From positions 496,001 through 560,000 of the forward strand of contig JAAFJO010000003.1 in assembly GCA_013298145.1 (NCBI GenBank): 64,000 nucleotides of DNA, given 5' to 3'. The DNA is from Betaproteobacteria bacterium. Its GTDB lineage: Bacteria; Pseudomonadota; Gammaproteobacteria; Burkholderiales; Casimicrobiaceae. The position numbers and the translations under genes are program-made. Shown here piece after piece: positions 18,573 to 27,218 of this stretch (positions are counted from its first letter, which is position 1; every line of letters starts with the position of its first letter). Under the pieces are notes generated by a model, which saw only the letters and a program-made list of their open reading frames with translations, had not been told where the DNA came from and ran no database searches.

Positions 18573-18585
18573 GATATCGGACAAT
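18573..18585 (+). promoter_or_regulatory. Imperfect operator and promoter of udh
   Basis: GATATCGGACAAT resembles GATGTCNGACATC with three changes and, as at 3492, overlaps a TATGAT -10-like box (18570-18575). It ends 12 bases before the udh ATG, and a strong ribosome-binding site (AGGAGG) lies between. The site would let the divergent GntR regulator control the uronate dehydrogenase operon. Confidence 0.5.
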
Positions 18586-18597
18586 TAGGAGGCTCGG

Positions 18598-19398
18598 ATG
18601 AAGTTGAAGCGGATTCTGCTGACCGGTGCGGGCGGCAGCCTTGGAAAAGTCTTGAGACCCAGGCTCGCAAAATACGCGGAGATTGTTCGTATTTCCGATG
18701 TGATCCCGCTTGTAGCTGAGATATCAGGCGAGGAAATTGATCAATCCGATCTTGGCAATTTTGAAGCCGTAGCCCATATGATAGCGGGGGTCGATATGAT
18801 CATCCACTTGGGGGGTATGTCGCTTGATGGCCCCTTCGAACCCATCCTCAACGCCAATATTCGCGGCGTTTACAACCTGTATGAGGCATCGCGGATTGCG
18901 GGCGTGAAGCGTATTATTTTTGCAAGTTCAAACCATGTGATCGGCTTTCACAAGCAAGCTGACCTGCTCGACGAAAGCGCGCCGATGCGTCCGGACGGTA
19001 ACTACGGCGTGAGCAAAGCGTTTGGCGAATTGCTATCCCGCTTCTATTTCGACAGATACGGCTTTGAGTCGGTGTGCATCCGGATCGGCTCATCGTTCCC
19101 TAAAGCGCTTGACCGACGTATGTTGAGCACTTGGCTTAGCTACGATGACCTCGAAGCCTTGATCGCACGCTGTATCGCCGCCCCTAAGGTCGGACATACG
19201 GTCGTCTATGGCGCGTCAGATAACTCACCGCGCTGGTGGGATAACAGTCACGCAAGTTTTCTTGGCTGGCAGCCAGCCGATTCGTCAGAGCAGTTCCGCG
19301 ACGAAGTGATGAAAACACCGCCACTTGACCCCGCCGATCCAGCCGCGATCTACCAAGGCGGTGGCTTCGTGAAGTTTGGTCCGTACCCGCCGAAGTAG
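18598..19398 (+). CDS. udh: NAD-dependent uronate dehydrogenase
   Basis: Udh oxidises D-galacturonate or D-glucuronate to the aldaro-lactone with NAD. The 266-residue SDR protein has the nucleotide motif TGAGGSLGK, DVIHLGG-type strand IIHLGGMSLDGPF, the catalytic Ser in IFASSNHVIG and the YxxxK pair in NYGVSKAFGE. The C-terminal DNSPRWWDN is characteristic of uronate dehydrogenases. It starts the operon udh-lactonase-dctPQM and is preceded by AGGAGG. It is the entry step of the oxidative pathway whose later steps are encoded at 247-3307. Confidence 0.94.
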   Translation: MKLKRILLTGAGGSLGKVLRPRLAKYAEIVRISDVIPLVAEISGEEIDQSDLGNFEAVAHMIAGVDMIIHLGGMSLDGPFEPILNANIRGVYNLYEASRIAGVKRIIFASSNHVIGFHKQADLLDESAPMRPDGNYGVSKAFGELLSRFYFDRYGFESVCIRIGSSFPKALDRRMLSTWLSYDDLEALIARCIAAPKVGHTVVYGASDNSPRWWDNSHASFLGWQPADSSEQFRDEVMKTPPLDPADPAAIYQGGGFVKFGPYPPK

Positions 19399-19408
19399 CG
19401 ACGCGTCG

Positions 19409-20296
19409 ATGAGCACTCCTGAACTGGTCTACGAAAAACCTTGCGCCGTCGGCGAGTCTCCCGTTTGGGATCATCAAGCGGGAGCGCTTTGGTGGGTGGA
19501 CATCGTGTTCAAAACGATCCATCGGTGGGAGATGCGCAGTGGCGAGCATCAATCGTGGCTGCTGCCGGAAATGGTCGGATCGATCGCGTTGGGTCTCGAC
19601 GGCTCGGTAGTTGCGGCGCAAGAGACTGCCATCGAACGCCTTGAACTCCTGGCAGGAGGTGATATCCGGTCAATTAGCAAGACCCCAGTGGAGCACGCCA
19701 TTCCGGGAATGCGGTGTAACGATGGGCGATGCGATCCGCGCGGGCGTTTTGTATGCAGCACAATGTTCAGCGATATGTCTGCTGGCAAGTCAGTTGGCGC
19801 GTTTCTGAGTCTGAAAGGCAACCGCATCGAGCGATTTTTTGAACCTTCGGTTATCGTTGGAAATGGCCTGGCGTTCTCATTGGATGGGCGGAGCATGTAC
19901 GTATCCGATTCCCATCCTTCCGTTCAAACCGTATGGGTGTGCGACTATGACCTCGGCACCGGGTACGCCTCACGCCCACGGGTGTTTGCCGACTTCAAAG
20001 CGCTCAATGGGCGCCCAGACGGCGCCGCAATTGACGCCGACGGCTGCTACTGGATCTGCGCAAACGACGGCGGAGCGGTCTACCGATTTACGCCAGGTGG
20101 GAAGCTGGACCGCAGCGTTCCACTTCCGGTAAAAAAACCGTCCATGTGCGCATTTGGTGGCGCAAACTTCGACACACTGTTTGTTACCAGCATTCGGCCA
20201 GACGGCATTGATCTCTCAGATCAACCACTTGCCGGTTGCGTTTTTGCGGTTAACCCAGGAGTCAAGGGGCGCGAAGAACCAAAATTCGCAACCTAG
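19409..20296 (+). CDS. SMP-30/gluconolactonase-family lactonase, probable aldarolactonase
   Basis: The enzyme should open the hexaro-lactone made by Udh to the linear aldarate. The SMP-30 propeller is recognised by the metal Glu in VGESPVWD, the NDGRCDPRGRFV segment, NGLAFSLDGRSMYVSDS and NGRPDGAAIDADGCYW. I choose ATG 19409, which is 11 bases after the udh stop; an upstream in-frame ATG at 19376 would overlap udh and adds non-family sequence. At 295 residues the length is normal. Its substrate is assigned from position between udh and a TRAP transporter. Confidence 0.88.
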   Translation: MSTPELVYEKPCAVGESPVWDHQAGALWWVDIVFKTIHRWEMRSGEHQSWLLPEMVGSIALGLDGSVVAAQETAIERLELLAGGDIRSISKTPVEHAIPGMRCNDGRCDPRGRFVCSTMFSDMSAGKSVGAFLSLKGNRIERFFEPSVIVGNGLAFSLDGRSMYVSDSHPSVQTVWVCDYDLGTGYASRPRVFADFKALNGRPDGAAIDADGCYWICANDGGAVYRFTPGGKLDRSVPLPVKKPSMCAFGGANFDTLFVTSIRPDGIDLSDQPLAGCVFAVNPGVKGREEPKFAT

Positions 20297-20368
20297 CACT
20301 CGAGTATTTGCGAGCGCACGTCACATCAGTCATCGACAATTTTTTGATTCATTTAAAGGAGGCAACAG

Positions 20369-21352
20369 ATGAAACAATTACCCATCACGTTAAAAACGCG
20401 CCAACTCGCCGCGCTGATCTTTGGATCGCTGGCGCTGAGTGTGAGCGCCCAAACGATGAAGGCGGCCGACGTTCACCCGGCCGGTTACCCTACCGTCGTC
20501 GCGGTAGAGAACATGGGCAAGAAGCTTGACGCAGCGACACAAGGCCGCATCAAGTTCCAGATGTTCCCAGGCAGCGTGCTCGGTGGCGAAAAAGAAATGA
20601 TCGAACAGACGCAAGTCGGTGCGATCCAAATTCTGCGCACCTCGCTAGGCCCCGTCGGTCCAGTGGTGCCGGAAGTGAACGTGTTCAACATGCCGTTTGT
20701 GTTCCGCGATATCGCGCACATGCGTGCTGTCATCGACGGGCCGATTGGCCAGGATCTGCTCGACAAGTTAACTGCTTCGTCAGCTCGTCTAGTGGGCTTG
20801 GCATGGATGGACGGCGGATCGCGTAGCCTCTATACGAAAAAGCCAGTACGTAAGCCGGAAGACCTCAAAGGTCAAAAGGTTCGCATGATGGGCAACCCCC
20901 TCTTCGTTGACACCATGAACGCGATGGGTGGAAACGGTATCTCCATGGGTTACGGCGAGGTGTTTACCGCGCTACAAACCGGTGTGATCGATGGCGCAGA
21001 AAACAATCCACCAAGCCTCTTCACCGCGAATCACTTCAAAGCGGGCGCGAAGTACTACACGCAAACAAATCACCTTATCATCCCTGAGATTTTGGTGATG
21101 TCGAAAGTGGCGTGGGACAAGCTCTCGCCTGCTGACCAAGCGCTGGTGAAGCGTATGGGTCGTGAAGCGCAGATGGAGCAGCGCAAGTTGTGGGATGCCG
21201 CAGTGGCCGACTACACCACGAAGTTGAAGGCCGAGGGTGTGGAGTTCATCAACATCGACAACAAGCCATTTTTCGATGCAACCGCACCGGTGCGTGCGAA
21301 GTACGGCGCAAACTACGCAGATTTGATGAAGCGTATCGCGGACGTTAAGTAA
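20369..21352 (+). CDS. dctP: TRAP transporter substrate-binding protein (DctP), probable uronate binder
   Basis: This 327-residue periplasmic binding protein has a signal peptide ending near VSAQ, and the mature part opens with MKAADVHPAGYPTV. The segment DLKGQKVRMMGNPLF holds the conserved carboxylate-binding Arg, followed by MGYGEVFTALQTGVIDGAENN. A strong ribosome-binding site (AAAGGAGG) precedes the ATG. It is followed by a terminator-like hairpin and then dctQ and dctM, so it can be made in excess over the membrane subunits. Confidence 0.93.
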   Translation: MKQLPITLKTRQLAALIFGSLALSVSAQTMKAADVHPAGYPTVVAVENMGKKLDAATQGRIKFQMFPGSVLGGEKEMIEQTQVGAIQILRTSLGPVGPVVPEVNVFNMPFVFRDIAHMRAVIDGPIGQDLLDKLTASSARLVGLAWMDGGSRSLYTKKPVRKPEDLKGQKVRMMGNPLFVDTMNAMGGNGISMGYGEVFTALQTGVIDGAENNPPSLFTANHFKAGAKYYTQTNHLIIPEILVMSKVAWDKLSPADQALVKRMGREAQMEQRKLWDAAVADYTTKLKAEGVEFINIDNKPFFDATAPVRAKYGANYADLMKRIADVK

Positions 21353-21366
21353 CGAATCCGTCCGTC

Positions 21367-21407
21367 AACGCTACGACTGCCATAAAGCCGCGGTCGTAGC
21401 GTTTTTT
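21367..21407 (+). terminator. Terminator/attenuator between dctP and dctQ
   Basis: An 11-bp perfect stem, AACGCTACGAC / GTCGTAGCGTT, with a 15-base loop runs into six Ts. It lies 15 bases after the dctP stop and 26 bases before dctQ, with no new promoter evident, so it probably acts as a partial terminator that lowers expression of the membrane subunits. Confidence 0.8.
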
Positions 21408-21432
21408 CTATCTGCTCTCGCCTGCCTCGCCG

Positions 21433-21963
21433 ATGAAAACAAGCTTCGTCTCCTTTCTCGACCGCCTCTACCTTTTCTGTATTTGGGCAGCGGGCATCGC
21501 TATTACCGGTATGTCGCTCATCATCCCCTGGGGGGTGTTCACACGCTATGTGCTCGGTACAGGCTCGCAGTGGCCGGAACCCATCGCAATCCTACTGATG
21601 ATGGTGTTCACCTTTATCGGTGCCGCCGCCGCGTATCGCGCTAACGCCCACATCGCAGTCACGATGCTCACTGATCGATTGCCGGTTACGGGAGAGACGT
21701 TCTGCGCGTGGGTTGTTGATGGCCTGATGTTGCTCGCCTGCGGATTCGTCGCATACTACGGCACGAAACTCTCTATCGGCACGATGCAACAGTCGGTGAG
21801 CGAGCTACCCTGGCTCCCCGTAGGCGTAACCTACGCATCGCTCCCCATCGGCGCTGCAATCACGATCTTGTTTGTGCTCGAACGCCGATTCATCGGCTCG
21901 CAAGCCCATCGCAAATTGATGCGCTTTGAAGATGACAGCGTACCGGCTGAGGGGGCCCACTAA
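21433..21963 (+). CDS. dctQ: TRAP transporter small permease (DctQ)
   Basis: This 176-residue inner-membrane protein has four hydrophobic spans (about residues 15-35, 50-68, 93-113 and 135-155) and the DctQ region EPIAILLMMVFTFIGAAAAYR followed by AHIAV. It pairs with DctM and overlaps its start by one base (TAATG). Confidence 0.92.
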   Translation: MKTSFVSFLDRLYLFCIWAAGIAITGMSLIIPWGVFTRYVLGTGSQWPEPIAILLMMVFTFIGAAAAYRANAHIAVTMLTDRLPVTGETFCAWVVDGLMLLACGFVAYYGTKLSIGTMQQSVSELPWLPVGVTYASLPIGAAITILFVLERRFIGSQAHRKLMRFEDDSVPAEGAH

Positions 21964-23246
21964 TGGACGCCTTCGTACTCATCGGCAGTTTTGTTGTTCT
22001 CATGATGATCGGCGTACCGGTCGCGTATGCGCTCGGGCTCGCAGCCCTCGTTGGCGCGCTTTGGATCGATATCCCGCTTGACGCGGTGATGATTCAGATC
22101 GCCGCGGGCGTCAACAAGTTTTCCTTGCTCGCCATTCCGTTTTTTGTGCTCGCAGGCGCGATCATGGCGGAAGGCGGCATGGCGCGGCGCTTGGTCGCGT
22201 TCGCGGGTGTGCTGGTGGGCTTTATTCGAGGCGGTTTGTCGCTCGTCAACATCTTGGCGTCAACTTTTTTCGGTGCAATTTCCGGTTCGTCGGTCGCGGA
22301 TACCGCGTCGATTGGCTCAGTATTAATCCCGGAGATGGAGAAAAAAGGCTATCCCCGTCCGTTCGCCACGGCAGTCACGATCAGCGGTTCGGTTCAGGCG
22401 ATCCTGATCCCGCCGAGCCATAACGCGGTACTTTATTCGTTAGCGGCGGGCGGTTCTGTATCGATCGCAGCGCTCTTCATGGCGGGCGTATTGCCGGGGC
22501 TTTTGATGGGGCTCACGTTAGCGATCCTGTGCCTCTACAAGGCGCACAAACATGGCTTCCCTAAGGGTGAGCCCATCCCGATGACACAGGCGCTGAAAAT
22601 CACCGTCGAGGCGCTGTGGGGGCTGATGACAATGGTCATCATCTTGGGTGGGATTCTTTCTGGGGTGTTCACGGCAAACGAATCGGCATCGATTGCGGTC
22701 GTCTGGGCCTTCTTCGTCACGATGTTTATTTATCGCGACTACAAATGGCGGGACCTACCGAAATTGATGCATCGCACAGTGAAAACCGTCACGATCGTCA
22801 TGATCCTGATCGGCTTCGCGGCGGCATTCGGCTACATGATGACGTTGATGCAGATTCCGTTGAAAGTGACCGCTTTCCTGACCGAATTTTCGGATAACAA
22901 ATACGTCATCCTCATGCTCATCAACGTGCTCCTTCTCTTCCTGGGCACGCTCATGGATATGTCACCACTCATCCTGATTCTGACGCCGATCTTGCTACCG
23001 GTGGTTAAAGTGCTTGGCGTCGATCCGGTTCACTTCGGCATGATCATGATGGTGAACTTAGGCATCGGCCTGATTACGCCGCCCGTGGGCTCCGTGCTTT
23101 TCGTTGGCAGTGCGATATCGAAATTGAAAATAGGCGTTATCACCAAAGCGATGATGCCGTTCTTCGTGGCGTTGTTCATCGTTCTATTGATGGTGACGTA
23201 TTTGCCGTGGCTGTCGCTCTGGCTGCCGAATTTAATGGGCCTTTAG
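21963..23246 (+). CDS. dctM: TRAP transporter large permease (DctM)
   Basis: The 427-residue protein is the transport subunit, with about twelve hydrophobic spans. Typical DctM segments are VNKFSLLAIPFFVLAG, FFGAISGSSVADTASIG, IPPSHNAVLYS and GIGLITPPVG. It is co-transcribed with dctQ. Downstream, 23247-23406 contains a GC-rich stretch with short self-complementary CGCGC runs but no clear terminator. Confidence 0.94.
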   Translation: MDAFVLIGSFVVLMMIGVPVAYALGLAALVGALWIDIPLDAVMIQIAAGVNKFSLLAIPFFVLAGAIMAEGGMARRLVAFAGVLVGFIRGGLSLVNILASTFFGAISGSSVADTASIGSVLIPEMEKKGYPRPFATAVTISGSVQAILIPPSHNAVLYSLAAGGSVSIAALFMAGVLPGLLMGLTLAILCLYKAHKHGFPKGEPIPMTQALKITVEALWGLMTMVIILGGILSGVFTANESASIAVVWAFFVTMFIYRDYKWRDLPKLMHRTVKTVTIVMILIGFAAAFGYMMTLMQIPLKVTAFLTEFSDNKYVILMLINVLLLFLGTLMDMSPLILILTPILLPVVKVLGVDPVHFGMIMMVNLGIGLITPPVGSVLFVGSAISKLKIGVITKAMMPFFVALFIVLLMVTYLPWLSLWLPNLMGL

Positions 23247-23406
23247 CTCGTATTAGGCGCATAAGGTGCGTTCGGCGCATTGCGTGCGTCGGGCCCGCGG
23301 AGCGCGCTGACGCGCTAGACGCGCCCTATTCACTTAAGGGTTTCTTACGTTCCCTATCAACGCGTTTCCGTTAAATTACGCGTTAGATCATTTTCAAGGA
23401 GGAACA

Positions 23407-24573
23407 ATGAAACGCACTCTTATCGCAGCGGCCCTCGCCCTTAGCTTGTCTGCCGTCGCATCTGCGCAGCTAAAAATTGGCTTCGTGGGAGAGCTGTCTG
23501 GGCCGCAAGCACCGCTCGGACAGGATCAATACGACGCGCTGATGCTCCTGATCGAGCAAAACGGCGGAAAGCTCGGCGGTGTCCCGGTACAGGTCATCAA
23601 AGAAGACTCCCAACTCAAGCCAGACGTCGCCAACCAGGTCGTCGATAAGCTGCTCGATAAAGATAAGGTCCAAATCATCACCGGCGTCACGTTTTCGAAC
23701 ATCATGATGGCGGTGCATAAAAAGATCACGGACAAGGGCGTCTTCCTGATCGGCTCAAATGCGGGTCCATCTCCGATTGCGGGCGCACAGTGCTCGCCCT
23801 ACTTTTTCTCTACGTCGTGGCAGAACGATAACCAAGCCGAAGTCGTTGGAAAATATGCAAGCGACAAGGGCTACAAAAACGTGATCGCGATGGCACCCAA
23901 CTACCAGGCGGGCAAGGATTTCATCGCTGGCTTTAAGCGCACGTACAAAGGCGGCACGGTCATCGACGAGATTTACACGCCGCTCAACCAGCAAGATTTT
24001 TCTGCGGAGCTCGCGCAAGTGGCCTCGAAAAAGCCAGACGCGCTCTACGTGTTTTACCCAGGCGGTTTGGGTGTGAATTTCGTGAAGCAATTTCAGCAAG
24101 CGGGATTGAATAAGTCGATCACTGTGATGTCAGCCTCAACCGTTGACGGAACTACGCTGCCCGCGCTTCGCGACGCGGCGCTTGGCTGGCTCTCAGGCAC
24201 GTTCTGGGGCCCTGACTTCCCGAACGACGCGAACCAAAAGTTCGTTGCGGCTTTCGAGAAGAAGTACAACCGTATTCCGTCGCAATACGCCGCGCAAAGC
24301 TACGACGCCGCGCAACTGCTCGACAGCGCCATTCGCAAGGTGGGCGGGAAAGTTGACAACAAAAAAGCGCTCCACGCGGCGCTCAAGGCGGCAGACTTCA
24401 AATCAATTCGTGGCAACTTCAAGTTCAATGCAAACCAGTTCCCGATTCAAGACATGTATGTGTTCGATGTGGCGAAAGACAGCAAGGGACGCGTGAGCTT
24501 GCGCACGGTATCGAAGCCGTTGACGAATCACCAAGATTCGTACGTCGGTCAGTGCAACATGAAGCCGATCTAA
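23407..24573 (+). CDS. Branched-chain-amino-acid-type ABC substrate-binding protein
   Basis: This 388-residue periplasmic type I binding protein has a signal peptide ending in ASAQ, then LKIGFVGELSGPQAPLGQDQ, typical of the Leu/Ile/Val-binding family. Many members that lie beside catabolic dehydrogenases bind aromatic or other carboxylates rather than amino acids. AAGGAGGAAC precedes the ATG. It is followed by a terminator, an aldehyde dehydrogenase gene and the four livHMGF genes, so it is the binding subunit of that importer. Confidence 0.9.
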   Translation: MKRTLIAAALALSLSAVASAQLKIGFVGELSGPQAPLGQDQYDALMLLIEQNGGKLGGVPVQVIKEDSQLKPDVANQVVDKLLDKDKVQIITGVTFSNIMMAVHKKITDKGVFLIGSNAGPSPIAGAQCSPYFFSTSWQNDNQAEVVGKYASDKGYKNVIAMAPNYQAGKDFIAGFKRTYKGGTVIDEIYTPLNQQDFSAELAQVASKKPDALYVFYPGGLGVNFVKQFQQAGLNKSITVMSASTVDGTTLPALRDAALGWLSGTFWGPDFPNDANQKFVAAFEKKYNRIPSQYAAQSYDAAQLLDSAIRKVGGKVDNKKALHAALKAADFKSIRGNFKFNANQFPIQDMYVFDVAKDSKGRVSLRTVSKPLTNHQDSYVGQCNMKPI

Positions 24574-24591
24574 GTCGCGCTGAAGTCGAAG

Positions 24592-24619
24592 AATGAGCCC
24601 GCGAAGGGCTCATTTTTTT
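24592..24619 (+). terminator. Terminator/attenuator between the binding-protein gene and the aldehyde dehydrogenase gene
   Basis: A 9-bp stem AATGAGCCC / GGGCTCATT with a five-base loop is followed by a run of Ts that ends three bases before the next ATG. This allows high expression of the binding protein and low read-through. It also leaves the aldehyde dehydrogenase gene without a clear ribosome-binding site. Confidence 0.85.
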
Positions 24620-24622
24620 ACG

Positions 24623-26080
24623 ATGAAACTCATCCGAAATTTCGTTAACGGCGAATTCGTTACGACGCATGGCGCGCGCTTCGCCAAAGTTTCCCCGGTG
24701 ACGGGAGAAATCGTCGCCGAGATCGAATCCGCCGACGAAGCGCTGGTGAATAGCGCTGTTAGCGCTGCGTCCGCCGCTTTGTCAGGACAATGGTCTCGTT
24801 TTTCTGTTTCTCAACGAACTGCATTACTTCAAGCTATCGCCGCTGAAATTGGGCGTAAAAGCAAAGAGTTTATCGACGCAGAGATCGCCGATACGGGCAA
24901 GCCTTACGCGCTCGCGAGCACGCTCGACGTGCCGCGCGGCGCTGCCAATTTCCTTGCGTTCTCTGATCTCATGCAGCGCACGCCTCAGGAAACCTGGACC
25001 ACAGAAACCCCCGATGGACGCGGCGCGATCAACACCGTGACCTACGCGCCTAAGGGCGTGATCGCGGTCATCTGCCCGTGGAATCTTCCGCTTTTGCTGA
25101 TGACCTGGAAAGTCGCCCCTGCGCTCGCATGCGGCAACACCGTCGTGGTGAAACCATCGGAAGAATCGCCTGGCACGGCAACTCTTCTGGCGGAGGTGAT
25201 GAACGCGGTGGGCGTTCCCCCCGGCGTCTACAACGTCGTGCATGGACACGGCCCGAAGGCGACGGGCGAATTCCTGACCCAACATCCCGGCGTCCACGCG
25301 ATCACGTTTACGGGCGAGAGCAAAACGGGCGAAGCGATCATGAAAAACGCTGCCAAGGGGTTGCGCGATGTGTCGTTTGAGCTCGGCGGGAAAAATGCTG
25401 GGATCGTCTTCGCCGACTGCGATTTCGACGCGGCGGTTGAAGGAATCGCGCGAGCAACGTTTTTGAACTGCGGCCAGGTGTGTCTCGGCACGGAGCGCGT
25501 CTACGTTGAGCGCCCGATCTTCGAGAGATTCGTGACGGCGCTCGCAGCGAAGGCGCGATCACTGAAGCCCGGTGATCCGTACGCGTCTGACACGACGATT
25601 GGCCCGCTCATCAGCCGTGAACACCGCGAGAAAGTGCTTTCGTATTTCGCGAAAGCCACGGCGGATGGCGCGACGTGCCACGCCGGTGGAGGTATTCCAA
25701 GTCTTCCGGAAAACTACGCCAATGGCGCTTGGATTGAGCCGACCGTGTGGACCGGACTTCCAGAAACCTCAGCCGTGATCCGCGAGGAAATTTTCGGCCC
25801 CTGTTGCCACGTTGCACCCTTTGATTCCGAGGAAGAAGCGATTACCCGTGCCAACGATTCGCCGTACGGGTTGGCGACGAGCATTTGGACGCAAGACGTG
25901 TCGCGTGCCAATCGCGTGGCCCGCCGCATCCGCGTTGGGATCGCCTGGGTGAATTCGTGGTTCTTGCGCGATCTTCGCACGCCGTTCGGGGGCGCGGGAA
26001 TCTCTGGCATCGGTCGGGAAGGCGGCAGCCATTCACTCGCCTTCTACACAGAAATGCGCAATGTTTGCGTCAAACTTTGA
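24623..26080 (+). CDS. Aldehyde dehydrogenase, 2-hydroxymuconic/2-aminomuconic semialdehyde type
   Basis: The 485-residue NAD-dependent enzyme shows the oxyanion Asn in ICPWNLPLLLMTWK, cofactor Lys in VVVKPSEE, the general-base Glu in SFELGGKNAG and the catalytic Cys in CGQVCLGTERV. The start MKLIRNFVNGEFV and the segment KVAPALACGNTVV are close to the semialdehyde dehydrogenases of meta-cleavage pathways. ATG 24623 is chosen by family start; an upstream ATG at 24593 lies inside the terminator stem. No other meta-cleavage genes are nearby, so the physiological aldehyde is uncertain. Confidence 0.88.
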   Translation: MKLIRNFVNGEFVTTHGARFAKVSPVTGEIVAEIESADEALVNSAVSAASAALSGQWSRFSVSQRTALLQAIAAEIGRKSKEFIDAEIADTGKPYALASTLDVPRGAANFLAFSDLMQRTPQETWTTETPDGRGAINTVTYAPKGVIAVICPWNLPLLLMTWKVAPALACGNTVVVKPSEESPGTATLLAEVMNAVGVPPGVYNVVHGHGPKATGEFLTQHPGVHAITFTGESKTGEAIMKNAAKGLRDVSFELGGKNAGIVFADCDFDAAVEGIARATFLNCGQVCLGTERVYVERPIFERFVTALAAKARSLKPGDPYASDTTIGPLISREHREKVLSYFAKATADGATCHAGGGIPSLPENYANGAWIEPTVWTGLPETSAVIREEIFGPCCHVAPFDSEEEAITRANDSPYGLATSIWTQDVSRANRVARRIRVGIAWVNSWFLRDLRTPFGGAGISGIGREGGSHSLAFYTEMRNVCVKL

Positions 26081-26288
26081 ACACTGATCGTTCTCCGCTT
26101 CGTTTAGCGGCGTCGGGCGGACGTGACGTGATCGCGCACAATAAAACGTGTTTCGGCCAAAAATTTCGACTCAAGGCCGCCTGAGAACGAAAATTCGAGT
26201 CAAATTTTGCTGAAAATCGCTCAAATCACGCACTATTATTCATTTTGACACCCGTAGAACCGACTTCCCCGAGAGGCTAAACCGGCGC

Positions 26289-27218
26289 ATGACACTGCAA
26301 CTGACTCTTTCGCAGCTGATGAACGGTCTCCAGCTCGGTGTACTGCTCTTTCTGCTGGCCGCCGGTTTGACGCTTGTATTCGGCATCATGAGCTTCGTGA
26401 ACTTGGCGCACGGCTCCCTCTACATGCTAGGCGCGTATTTCGGCGCGGCGGCATTCGCCAAAACAGACTCATTCACACTCGCCCTCCTCGCTGCAGTGCT
26501 TGGCGCTGGCGTCGTTGGCTTGCTTCTGGATCGCTTCGCCCTCACCAAACTCTACACCCGGGATCACCTAGACCAAGTGCTCGCCACCTTCGGTCTCATC
26601 TTGTTTTTCAACGAATTGATCCGAATCGTCTGGGGGCCGGGCTCAATCTTCATGCAGGTGCCCGACGCGTTATCGAACACCGTCGAGATCGCGGGCTTTA
26701 CCTATCCGGCGTATCGATTCGCCATCATCGGCGCAGGATTATTGGTCGCGTTGGGCCTTTACTTGTTGATCCAAAAAACGCGCGTTGGGATGCTCATCCG
26801 CGCGGGCGCGACGCACCCGCACATGGTCGCCTCCTTGGGCGTGAACATTAAGTGGTTGAACACGCTCGTGTTTGCATTGGGTGCTGCGCTGGCGGGACTC
26901 GCTGGCGTGATGGCGGGGCCTATCGTCTCAGTGCAACCTGGCATGGGCGAGCCGGTGTTGATCTTGACCTTGGTGGTCATCATCATTGGTGGCCTAGGCT
27001 CAATTCGCGGTGCGTTTTATGCAGCATTGATTGTTGGCGTGGTCGACACGCTCGGGCGCGCTTTCATGCCCACCCTCATGCGCAGCATTTTCGAACGAAA
27101 CACCGCGGATGCCGCCGGACCCGCCATTGCGTCGATGCTGATCTATCTGCTCATGGCCTTGGTGCTCGCTTTCAAACCGCAAGGGCTCTTCCCAACGAGT
27201 GCCGGAGCGACGCGATGA
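26289..27218 (+). CDS. livH: Liv-type ABC transporter permease LivH
   Basis: This 309-residue inner-membrane permease has about eight hydrophobic spans and LivH motifs: GLTLVFGIMSFVNLAHGSLYMLGAY split over spans 1-2 and IIIGGLGSIRGAFYA near the C-terminus. It follows a 208-base gap that probably holds the promoter. Its stop overlaps the livM start by four bases. Confidence 0.92.
   Translation: MTLQLTLSQLMNGLQLGVLLFLLAAGLTLVFGIMSFVNLAHGSLYMLGAYFGAAAFAKTDSFTLALLAAVLGAGVVGLLLDRFALTKLYTRDHLDQVLATFGLILFFNELIRIVWGPGSIFMQVPDALSNTVEIAGFTYPAYRFAIIGAGLLVALGLYLLIQKTRVGMLIRAGATHPHMVASLGVNIKWLNTLVFALGAALAGLAGVMAGPIVSVQPGMGEPVLILTLVVIIIGGLGSIRGAFYAALIVGVVDTLGRAFMPTLMRSIFERNTADAAGPAIASMLIYLLMALVLAFKPQGLFPTSAGATR

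Noticed and set aside
23247..23406. GC-rich CGCGC-containing stretch as a terminator for dctM
   Set aside because: Small self-complementary runs exist, but there is no stable stem followed by a T-run.
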